NCBI GenBank assembly: GCA_029077775.1
Contig: JAQNCU010000093.1
Span: 1 to 9,175 of the forward strand
Length of the DNA stretch: 9,175 bases
Direction: 5' to 3'
Origin: Acidocella sp.
Lineage (GTDB): Bacteria; Pseudomonadota; Alphaproteobacteria; Acetobacterales; Acetobacteraceae
Notes under the pieces: generated by a model
The model's input: the letters and a program-made list of their open reading frames with translations, nothing else
The model's database searches: none
What the model was told of the DNA's origin: nothing
In this document: positions 1-5,805 of the stretch, piece by piece
Layout: each line of letters starts with the position of its first letter
Position numbering within the stretch: the stretch's first letter is position 1
Position numbers and translations under genes: made by a program

Positions 1-49
1 GCTCCCGTGAAACAGCCGTTCATGGCGCACCGGAGCGCTCATTCACAAA

Positions 50-349
50 TCAGGCCGATGAGCGCCCCGACACATGAGGCGAAGCTGCGCGCCGCCTTGC
101 CGAGATCCAAGGCATGGTCTGCGCTAAGACGACGAGTTGCGCATTCGCATTTACGACCATCATTTTGCGCTGTTGCACGGCGCCGTCGATAACACGCTGA
201 ATAATAGCGTTGCGGTGGATGTTATGAAGAGGAAGACCCATGACATGCAAAGGATCGCAAATACCCACGATTTGACCAGTTTCTGGATAAGCATCATTGC
301 CAAAATGCGCAATCGCCTCTGGCCGCGAAGGAGACACTTCAAAAAGCAT
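50..349 (-). pseudogene. Truncated WecG/TagA/CpsF-family glycosyltransferase (N-terminal fragment)
   Basis: The 99 residues resemble the N-terminal part of the WecG/TagA/CpsF family (GT26; GumM-like), which adds a sugar to a lipid-linked EPS or O-antigen precursor at the cytoplasmic membrane. Seen: a family-like start (VMGLPLHNIHR, about residues 36-46) and VVNANAQLVVLAQT (about 65-78), where these enzymes carry their conserved V-N-A/P-N segment. After residue about 80 the match is lost, and the expected acidic nucleotide-sugar motif (D-G-x-G/P) never appears. Full members are roughly 230-260 residues, so more than half is missing. A single frameshift does not explain it, because the other two minus frames also stop, at 43-45 and 39-41. 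The ATG lies inside the 3' end of the upstream transferase (11-nt overlap), so it was probably translationally coupled. Deletion, rearrangement or insertion-element damage is inferred. Family call fairly secure; loss of function likely. Confidence 0.7.
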
Positions 350-1862
350 GACGGCTAAAAATCTCGCGTTTGATCGTGAAGAAAATAATTTTCAAATCTG
401 ACCAGAATGACCAATTTTTTATATATGTTAGGTCATATTCAACGCGTCTTTTAATATCCTCCCGCGTCACAAGTTCACCGCGGGCACCACTAATCTGGGC
501 AAGACCGGTAATTCCCGGCTTGACCTGATAGCGAAGACCATAATCTTCGATTACATCGTCAAGCAACTCACCCTGCACGCGCGTCTGCAGCGCGTGAGGA
601 CGAGGGCCAACCATGGACATATCTCCGCGCAAAACATTCAACAGCTGCGGCAGCTCATCGATGCTGAGCCTCCTCAGCCATTTCCCAACCCTGGTCACGC
701 GGGGGTCATCTCGTGACGTCTGCCGAAGGGAATGAAGGTCTGCTTGCTCACTACACATAGAGCGAAATTTAAATACGAGAAACTGCCGATTATTGAATCC
801 CCGCCGAGGTTGCCGAAAAAAGATGGGGCCTGGAGAATCCAATTTAATCGCCAGAAACACCATCAGAAACAGAGGCAAGACAATGATTAGTCCAATAACC
901 GACATGAAAATGTCGAACATCCGCTTACACATGCGTTGCCGCTCGTTCAGCGGTCGAAGCTGAAGAACGGTAAATGGCATTGGTCCAATGGTACGAATCG
1001 GCGCGTTAAGGATCGAATTATCTGTCGAATGAGGAACGGCAAGAATGTCCGCTGGGATGCCACGCAACTGCAGGCACAACCGACCAACCTGTGAACTATA
1101 TTCTATGCAAGGTGGAAGGGCGATAATAATCGCATCCAATCTGTTGTGGCTGGCAAGCGCAAATAAATCAGACATCGATGCCATTGATTGTGCATCATCA
1201 GTGGCGCTGAAATCTGCGCTAAAGAGCCCAACGAAATCGACAGTTTCGTCCGACGTGGACTTAAAGGTATCAACAACCAATTCAGCATAGGCGCCCGAAC
1301 CCACGATCGCAAACCGACGGCACAGTCTCTGCTTAATCAACGGATGACGAAACCCGAAACCAAAACATACGCGCGACGCGGTTAGTCCCGCGAAAACAAA
1401 GCTGAACCAAGTTCCACAGATTTGCGTAACCGCCAACCCGGACACACCAAGCCACAAAAGCGCCACCCCCAATCCGAAGGTCGCTATCACCAGGCTTCCG
1501 CTAAAACTGAGTATCTGCGAAAATATCGAATCACGAATTCGATGGATTACTGGTCGCGCGGTCTTAACCGTTAGAAAGTAAAGCAACACGGCAATAAGAT
1601 GTGATAGAATAATTCCTGGCGATGGATGCAATCTGAAAAGGCGATCATCGAACGATATGGTCGAGATTGCGGCGAGCGATACCACCAACACGTCAGTGGC
1701 TTTGACAACCCAGGATAGTAGCGGTTCGGCCTTGAAATCGTAGGGCTTAGACGTAAAAATGGGTTCACGCCGTTCCAAATCGCTCGCGAGGGTTGTGTCC
1801 TGCAAACAATTATCAGAGGGCAGGCCGTTGATTGCTACCCGAAAGATTGCGCCACCATCCAT
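339..1862 (-). CDS. Undecaprenyl-phosphate hexose-1-phosphate transferase (GumD/AceA/WcaJ type), EPS initiation
   Basis: Polyprenol-phosphate hexose-1-phosphate transferase that starts EPS repeat-unit assembly by moving a sugar-1-phosphate, usually glucose-1-phosphate from UDP-glucose, onto undecaprenyl phosphate at the inner membrane. The 507 residues fit the family. An N-terminal hydrophobic domain (about 50-165) holds four likely membrane segments. A CoA-binding-like Rossmann region follows, with FAIVGSGAYAELV near 184-196. The helical hairpin at about 318-340 precedes the catalytic bacterial sugar transferase domain (about 311-507). Visible motifs are KRMFDI, SPGPIFFRQPRRG (343-355), FKFRSM, the SIDELPQ box with acidic pair D402/E403, LRGDMSMVGPRP (411-422) and YQVKPGITGLAQISG. 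The start ATG is preceded by a GGGG-containing stretch about 5 nt upstream. It closely resembles AceA of the acetan pathway and GumD of xanthan, but sugar specificity cannot be read from sequence. Its stop overlaps the following glycosyltransferase fragment. Confidence 0.93.
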   Translation of the reverse strand: MDGGAIFRVAINGLPSDNCLQDTTLASDLERREPIFTSKPYDFKAEPLLSWVVKATDVLVVSLAAISTISFDDRLFRLHPSPGIILSHLIAVLLYFLTVKTARPVIHRIRDSIFSQILSFSGSLVIATFGLGVALLWLGVSGLAVTQICGTWFSFVFAGLTASRVCFGFGFRHPLIKQRLCRRFAIVGSGAYAELVVDTFKSTSDETVDFVGLFSADFSATDDAQSMASMSDLFALASHNRLDAIIIALPPCIEYSSQVGRLCLQLRGIPADILAVPHSTDNSILNAPIRTIGPMPFTVLQLRPLNERQRMCKRMFDIFMSVIGLIIVLPLFLMVFLAIKLDSPGPIFFRQPRRGFNNRQFLVFKFRSMCSEQADLHSLRQTSRDDPRVTRVGKWLRRLSIDELPQLLNVLRGDMSMVGPRPHALQTRVQGELLDDVIEDYGLRYQVKPGITGLAQISGARGELVTREDIKRRVEYDLTYIKNWSFWSDLKIIFFTIKREIFSRHAF

Positions 1863-1974
1863 CTACACCCCAAATCCCCAACATCCGTACACGCCCAATA
1901 CACAACTCTATTTCGAAACCACGAAACATCTCAATCACGAGTCTGTTAGCGATGACAAAACCTGATTTTTAATT

Positions 1975-2024
1975 TTGACCTTTTAATCAGCCTACTAATT
2001 GATAAAGTTCCGACGAAAGGTCAA
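1975..2024. promoter_or_regulatory. 9-bp inverted repeat TTGACCTTT ... AAAGGTCAA, possible operator or face-to-face promoter elements
   Basis: TTGACCTTT at 1975-1983 is matched by its exact complement AAAGGTCAA at 2016-2024, with 32 nt between. Each arm contains TTGACC, close to the sigma-70 -35 consensus, pointing inward on opposite strands. The minus-strand copy lies about 160 bp upstream of the initiating transferase and points towards it. No strong -10 element sits at ideal spacing on either strand. It could be a binding site for a dimeric regulator of the divergent EPS operons, or a pair of -35 elements. The repeat is seen; the function is inferred. Confidence 0.4.
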
Positions 2025-2516
2025 TCATTTATTGTGGTGCAGCATATAAATAACATGCAAAAATTTAGACATCTGGCGGTTACATCTTGAGGGTGCACCA
2101 CGTGCGCCACCGGTAAAATCTGTAGTTGTAGCAATCCTTAAATATCTTGTTATACAATCTTCTTATGCTTATGAGTGTTTAAAAAATAATATTTGTATGC
2201 TAAGTTAAACACGTATTTTATAGATACTGCAAGATGCTGCGCGATTATGCGGTTGGGATATCTCTACCTATCTACCTTGGACAGGTGAAAATGCACTATG
2301 CGCGTGAAGCTGCTGAGGTTTTTATGGTTTGGGCAGAACGTCCGAAAGGTAAATTGCACTGCCAGCAGACAATTAAAACCTTTACTTATCTGTGTTTTTC
2401 ATCACTTAACATGTATGCGTATTAAATATTTTGTAATGCGCTCTCCGAAACAAGGGCTTTTTGTGAGTTATTTTTCCTCCTCAGCGGGCAATCGGGTAAC
2501 ATAGGTACCAAACGGC

Positions 2517-2521
2517 AAGGA
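2517..2521 (+). promoter_or_regulatory. Ribosome binding site (AAGGA) deciding the TTG start of the polymerase
   Basis: AAGGA lies 5 nt before the TTG at 2527. The first in-frame ATG (2572) has no purine-rich site before it, so the TTG is the better start. Confidence 0.6.
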
Positions 2522-2526
2522 CAATC

Positions 2527-3888
2527 TTGAATGGTCAACTCCTATCCCGGCCGAAACGGCCCTTCACCGTGATGTCGTCTACTCATTTTATCGCCGTTTC
2601 CTCCGGTAAACGCGAGACCGTATCTGTGGTAAGCAAAACTGGCAGGTTGCTCGTATACGCATCATTGCTTTTTAACATCGTATTATGTTTCATCAACACA
2701 CAGCACTGGTTTCATGTTGGTACCATCTTCGTCAGCATTTCTGAACTTTTGATCGTGGTTGGCGGTCTGTATTTGATCCGTACGCAACTTAGCCGGCGGA
2801 TTATTGAGATATTTTGTCTTTTGTCTTTGTACCTGATCGCTCTTAAATTTATCAACCCGGATCTGGACCTTAAAATCCTGATTGATCTCTCGATCCCCTA
2901 TATTTTTTATAAAATCGGCACGTTATCTTCGATCGAACAAGCCAACCGGACCCTTTGGACCGTTATGATTATCGTCCTGGCCGTGGGCAGTTTTGAACTT
3001 TTACTGCCCACCCAGTTTGGTGACGTTTTCGATGTCTGGTCATATTACGTCGACAAAGGCGGGATCGGCCAGGATGTCGTTGATTACTCGCATACAAATT
3101 TATTTGTCAGTGGCTTTCGCGGCAGTGTCGAAGCCAGGATGTTTTTCCCCGGTTTGCTCGGCGCGCACCGCGTTTCATCGGTATTCTTAGAACCCGTTTC
3201 AATGGGGAATTTCGCAACAATTGTTATTGCTTGGTGCTTGAGCATTTCAGGCCCGGTTAGAGGTCGTCAGTTTCTGCTCGCATTCATGGCTTTTGTTTGC
3301 ATCGTCGTCACTGATTCGCGCTTTGCGGTGGGATGCTCTTTAATTATGCTAACTTGTCGTTTTCTGCCCGTCATCCGATCTCGCTTTTTGCTATTTTTTT
3401 TGCCCATCCTGACAATCCTTACACTCACCGTCGTTGGGTCATTTAAAGAATTGCCCGGCGTGCTGCCTTCGATCATGGCAGATAATTTCCCTGGTAGATT
3501 ATTGTTTTCAGCAAGGCTTTTAAATTATTGGAATGTATCGCAATGGTTTGCGCTCGTCCCCTCTCAGGTATACACTGCTGATACTGGTTATGCGTACGTT
3601 GTTAACAATCTTGGGCTTCCGGTAGCGGTTCTCCTCCAAGGCGCGTTTGCGGCACACATCGTGCAAAAACGTGAAGCAGACATTCTGAAGTTTATGATTG
3701 GCGTTTATTTTGCGACCTCATTATGTGTTGGTGAATCAATTTTTTCGATAAAAACGGCGGCTCTGCTGTGGTTCCTTTTTGGCGCAACAAATGCGATCAC
3801 CGGGGCAGAAAAAACGGCTCCGGCACATCGTGCAAATTGGCCTTTCATCCACGGGATGCGTCCTACAGCACAGGAAAGAAGCCTGTAA
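2527..3888 (+). CDS. Wzy-like exopolysaccharide/O-antigen polymerase (polytopic membrane protein)
   Basis: A 453-residue, very hydrophobic protein with roughly ten membrane segments (from about 40 to 420) and a large soluble loop (about 160-215). This is the topology of Wzy-type polymerases, which join lipid-linked repeat units on the periplasmic face of the inner membrane. Suggestive motifs are the R-x-S-S-V-F-L-E-P-V-S segment (about 215-225), DSRFA (263-267) just after a membrane helix, and ADTGYAYVVNNLGLPVA (351-367). All resemble conserved positions in O-antigen/EPS polymerase families, though these diverge so much that assignment rests on topology and context. The start is TTG, chosen for the AAGGA just upstream. 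The stop is one nucleotide before the start of the hydrolase gene, so the two are probably one transcript and translationally coupled. Codon use is A+T-leaning, like the transferase at 339-1862. A membrane acyltransferase or other polytopic EPS protein is less likely. Confidence 0.75.
   Translation: MNGQLLSRPKRPFTVMSSTHFIAVSSGKRETVSVVSKTGRLLVYASLLFNIVLCFINTQHWFHVGTIFVSISELLIVVGGLYLIRTQLSRRIIEIFCLLSLYLIALKFINPDLDLKILIDLSIPYIFYKIGTLSSIEQANRTLWTVMIIVLAVGSFELLLPTQFGDVFDVWSYYVDKGGIGQDVVDYSHTNLFVSGFRGSVEARMFFPGLLGAHRVSSVFLEPVSMGNFATIVIAWCLSISGPVRGRQFLLAFMAFVCIVVTDSRFAVGCSLIMLTCRFLPVIRSRFLLFFLPILTILTLTVVGSFKELPGVLPSIMADNFPGRLLFSARLLNYWNVSQWFALVPSQVYTADTGYAYVVNNLGLPVAVLLQGAFAAHIVQKREADILKFMIGVYFATSLCVGESIFSIKTAALLWFLFGATNAITGAEKTAPAHRANWPFIHGMRPTAQERSL
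3872..3881 (+). promoter_or_regulatory. Purine-rich ribosome binding site for the GH5 gene (AGGAAAGAAG)
   Basis: AGGAAAGAAG lies within the last codons of the polymerase gene and 8-14 nt before the TTG at 3890. Together with the signal peptide that begins right at this TTG, it argues against the longer frame opening at 3779. Confidence 0.5.
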
Positions 3889-3889
3889 T

Positions 3890-4930
3890 TTGATTAATTT
3901 TCATAAGCGCCTGCTTACGCGCGCATCGATTTTGGTGTTTTTGGCCTTTTGTTTAACGCCTGCATATTCTTATGCACATACATCTACCCGACAGCACCCC
4001 CTGCCGGGGATAAATTTGGCGGGTGCCGAGTTTTCAGCAAGCAAAATCCCCGGACATTACGGATGGGACTATATCTATCCAAACGCAAGGGAGGTCAGAT
4101 ATTTCGCTGTCCACGGCATGAAATTGTTTCGTGTACCCGTTCTTTGGGAACGTCTACAACCTCATCTTGGCGGCCCCTTAAATCATGATGAACTGAAGCG
4201 TCTCAAATCGCTGGCAACGGTCATCCATAAAAATGGGGGAATCATTGTCATCGACATCCACGACTATGGTCTCTATCAAGGGTCTCTTATCGGGTCATCG
4301 GCCGTGCCGGTTTCAGCTTACACCTCATTATGGGCAAAATTGGCGCGGCAATTTGCCGCCGATGATTATGTTGCGTTCGGTCTGATGAACGAACCAAAAT
4401 TACCACGGGCCGATGAATGGGCCGCCATCGTGCAACAGACCATCAATGCGATACGCGCCACAGGTGCAAAAAATCGCATCATGGTGGCCGGTACAGGGTG
4501 GGACGGCGCCGCAGGTTTCGCTGCGCGGAGCGGGCCCACACTTGGCAACCTGACTGACCCGCAGCATCGTCTGATATACGAGGTCCATCAATATTTCGAC
4601 AAAGACGCTTCAGGAACCAGCCCGGTCTGTATCCCACCGGCACAGGCAGCACGGCGCCTCGCCGGGTTTACGCAATGGCTGCGGGAAGGTGACCGAAGGG
4701 GTTATCTCGGTGAGTTTGGCGTCAGCACAACACCTGATTGTCTGGCGATTTTACGACAGACATTGAATTATATGCAGGCGAACAATGATGTCTGGTGGGG
4801 TTGGACCTATTGGGCGGCGGGGCCGCTATGGGGGCATTATATGTTCTCGGCTGAGCCCGTTGCTGGCAAGGAGGCGCCGCAGATGCAAGTTATGGAGCCG
4901 TTCCTTCATCCCAATAAAGCAAACCCTTAA
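3890..4930 (+). CDS. Secreted glycoside hydrolase family 5 endoglucanase-like protein (GH5_5-like)
   Basis: A retaining beta-glycanase, probably hydrolysing beta-1,4-glucosidic bonds in the periplasm or outside the cell. Starting at TTG 3890 gives 346 residues with a classical signal peptide: charged N terminus (HKRLLTR), hydrophobic core, and likely cleavage after AYSYA (residue 29). The TIM-barrel motifs appear in order: GINLAG (40-45), FRVPVLWERLQP (80-91), IDIHDYG (121-127), LMNEP with putative acid/base E168, EVHQYFD (231-237), GYLGEFG with putative nucleophile E275, and the tryptophan-rich WWGWTYWAAGP (302-312). WERLQP, SGTSPVC and WAAGP..G.Y.FS.EP are reminiscent of subfamily GH5_5. 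No carbohydrate-binding module is visible. The frame is open back to 3779, but that start would put a charged tail before the signal peptide. The polymerase stop lies one nucleotide upstream, which suggests a role in trimming, release or length control of the polymer. The substrate is inferred. Confidence 0.9.
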   Translation: MINFHKRLLTRASILVFLAFCLTPAYSYAHTSTRQHPLPGINLAGAEFSASKIPGHYGWDYIYPNAREVRYFAVHGMKLFRVPVLWERLQPHLGGPLNHDELKRLKSLATVIHKNGGIIVIDIHDYGLYQGSLIGSSAVPVSAYTSLWAKLARQFAADDYVAFGLMNEPKLPRADEWAAIVQQTINAIRATGAKNRIMVAGTGWDGAAGFAARSGPTLGNLTDPQHRLIYEVHQYFDKDASGTSPVCIPPAQAARRLAGFTQWLREGDRRGYLGEFGVSTTPDCLAILRQTLNYMQANNDVWWGWTYWAAGPLWGHYMFSAEPVAGKEAPQMQVMEPFLHPNKANP

Positions 4931-4958
4931 ACACTGGCATCGACACAAAGATCAGCTT

Positions 4959-4975
4959 TCCGCCAAATTGGCGGA
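4959..4975. repeat. Small palindrome TCCGCC-AAATT-GGCGGA overlapping the tRNA 3' end
   Basis: A perfect 6-bp inverted repeat with a 5-nt loop includes the last bases of the tRNA gene, discriminator and CCA included. No U-run follows on the minus strand, so it is not a typical terminator. It could influence 3' processing or be a trace of an attachment-site core. Confidence 0.45.
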
Positions 4976-5061
4976 GGGGATGGGATTCGAACCCACGTAA
5001 GGACTTGACATCCTTAAACGGTTTAGCAAACCGCCGCCTTCAGCCTCTCGGCCACCCCTCC
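4969..5061 (-). tRNA. tRNA-Ser(GCU), CCA encoded
   Basis: Read on the minus strand, the sequence folds as a class II tRNA. The acceptor stem GGAGGGG (from 5061) pairs with CCCCTCC (ending at 4973). The D arm is GGCCGAGAGGCTGAAGGC, as in bacterial serine tRNAs. The anticodon arm GCGGT-TTGCTAA-ACCGT gives anticodon GCU (codons AGC/AGU). A long variable arm has the stem AAGGA/TCCTT, and the T arm contains TTCGAAT. Discriminator G and CCA are encoded (4972-4969). Its 3' end lies 38 bp from the end of the hydrolase gene and points towards the EPS cassette. No clear promoter was identified upstream. Confidence 0.97.
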
Positions 5062-5279
5062 ACATCGGATCATCGTGACATTTCAACCCAGCCTTTACCC
5101 TCATAAAGAGCGATGGGCCGCAGGTAAAGGCGGGCGGCGGGCAGATAGCAAAAATTCCAACCCCCCGTGGTAATCCCTCCGGCCCACGCGTGACACTGGC
5201 TGCGGATATCGTCACCCGCGAAATCACATATGACCTGCTTATACCAATCCGCGAAGACAGTGACACATCCAAGTAAGCA
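5062..5279. other. Intergenic stretch with no supported gene
   Basis: Frames crossing this stretch run through the tRNA or into the palindrome cluster and show no domain, ribosome site or consistent codon use. I see nothing functional beyond the possible upstream promoter of the tRNA, which I could not locate. Confidence 0.4.
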
Positions 5280-5399
5280 GCCGCTTTTTTGAAAAAAAGC
5301 GGCGCAAAAAACTTTTGCTATGCCGGTGCCGGGCTTCTGGAACCCCAATGGCCCAAATTAATAATGTTTTTTTGCTTCTTTTTGTTCACAAAAAGAAGC
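5280..5399. repeat. Cluster of A/T-rich intergenic palindromes, possible dispersed repeat element
   Basis: Three hairpins follow each other. GCCGCTTTTTT (5280-5290) pairs with AAAAAAGCGGC (5293-5303), an almost loopless 11-bp palindrome. GCAAAA (5304-5309) pairs with TTTTGC (5313-5318). GCTTCTTTTTG (5374-5384) pairs exactly with CAAAAAGAAGC (5389-5399) around a TTCA loop. Seven T residues precede the last hairpin on the plus strand; no U-run follows it on either strand, so it is not a standard terminator. From memory, similar GC-clamped T/A palindromes recur in intergenic regions of acetic acid bacteria, so a dispersed repeat is my best guess. The palindromes are seen; the repeat-family membership is inferred. 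Confidence 0.5.
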
Positions 5400-5693
5400 G
5401 CTTGCTGCCCACCGAGAGTCATTCTTTAAGCCAGCTGGTATTAGATGCTCAGGCGCGGTAATGGGGCCTGCCGGAACCCCATAATAAAAGCACCGCAAAG
5501 CGAACTGCAGTGGGCAAATGACCACCGCAATTTTACCGCACCCACCACAGGCGTAACATCACAACCCGATGACCACGACGAATGTGGTGATGTTCAAAAA
5601 CGCGGCAGCGCAACCAGCACCCAACCATAAGCAATTGTTTCCGCACACATATCACAATACCCCGCCTTTTTTTGCTGCACTGCAAAATTTTTC
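5400..5693. other. Intergenic stretch with no supported gene
   Basis: No frame here has a recognisable product. The longest minus-strand frame (5594-5938) only shadows the amidohydrolase gene and the small RNA. A short inverted repeat (GCTGCA ... TGCAGC, about 5674-5700) lies just before the small RNA promoter. Nothing else stands out. Confidence 0.4.
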
Positions 5694-5722
5694 TTGCAGC
5701 ATATCTCCGTTTGCCCTAAATT
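5694..5722 (+). promoter_or_regulatory. Putative sigma-70 promoter of the small RNA
   Basis: TTGCAG (5694-5699) and TAAATT (5717-5722) are separated by 17 nt and would start transcription near 5729, immediately before the 5' hairpin of the small RNA. The -35 matches the consensus in its first three positions and the -10 is moderate. Confidence 0.5.
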
Positions 5723-5728
5723 AATAAT

Positions 5729-5805
5729 GCGAGATGAGCTTGCTCTCTCGTTTCTTGGACGTTTCCTCCCTAAACTTGGCGGCGCTACGGCGCCGCCTTT
5801 TTTTT
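5729..5805 (+). ncRNA. mmgR: mmgR / alpha-r8 family trans-acting small RNA (Rfam mmgR, formerly suhB)
   Basis: The three hallmarks of the alphaproteobacterial alpha-r8 small RNAs are present in order. First, a 5' hairpin at 5730-5750 (CGAGA/TCTCG, one bulged T, then GAG/CTC with a CTTG loop). Second, the unpaired motif TTTCCTCCCT at 5762-5771. Third, an intrinsic terminator, with GGCGGCGC (5778-5785) pairing with GCGCCGCC (5790-5797) before eight T residues. The predicted length, about 77 nt, agrees with MmgR of Sinorhizobium meliloti, which limits polyhydroxybutyrate accumulation. The CCUCCC stretch can pair with Shine-Dalgarno sequences, so translational repression is the expected mode. I recall that family members often lie beside an N-formylglutamate amidohydrolase gene, which is also the case here. 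Targets in this organism cannot be named. Confidence 0.85.
5778..5805 (+). terminator. Intrinsic terminator of the small RNA
   Basis: A perfect 8-bp GC stem with a TACG loop is followed by T8. The last T is also the last base of the converging amidohydrolase stop codon (5805-5807 on the plus strand). On the minus strand the stem is not followed by a U-run, so it works in the plus direction only. Confidence 0.88.

Larger units (their letters stand above)
1863..2526. other. A+T-rich divergent intergenic region between the two EPS transcription units
   Basis: This 664-bp stretch separates the minus-strand initiating transferase from the plus-strand polymerase and must carry promoters in both directions. 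It is strongly A+T-rich, mostly at 1960-2240. Seen are an inverted repeat (listed separately), a GC-rich palindromic patch around CACGTG at 2099-2104, and a plausible plus-strand promoter in which TTGTAG is followed about 18-19 nt later by TTATAC/TATACA near 2150. Two short plus-strand reading frames (2234-2425 and 2298-2504) have no recognisable domain and no convincing ribosome site, so I do not call them genes. If the 2150 promoter is real, the polymerase mRNA has a leader of roughly 350 nt. Confidence 0.5.

Noticed and set aside
39..120. Transposase C-terminal fragment on the minus strand
   Set aside because: Only about 20 residues loosely resemble IS5-type C termini and no terminal inverted repeat could be identified, so it is mentioned as a possibility rather than listed as a feature.
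2234..2504. Two short plus-strand frames in the divergent region
   Set aside because: They overlap each other in different frames, lack ribosome sites and show no recognisable domain or family.
3779..3889. Upstream extension of the GH5 gene to the TTG at 3779 or the ATG at 3791
   Set aside because: It would overlap the polymerase by about 100 bp and place a charged non-hydrophobic tail before a perfect signal peptide that begins at TTG 3890.
4952..5348. Minus-strand frames of 92 and 106 codons across the tRNA and palindrome cluster
   Set aside because: One is a read-through of the tRNA gene itself and the other translates intergenic repeat sequence; neither looks like protein-coding DNA.
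5367..5399. Intrinsic terminator at the hairpin 5374-5399
   Set aside because: The T-run precedes the stem on the plus strand, and on neither strand is the stem followed by a U-run.
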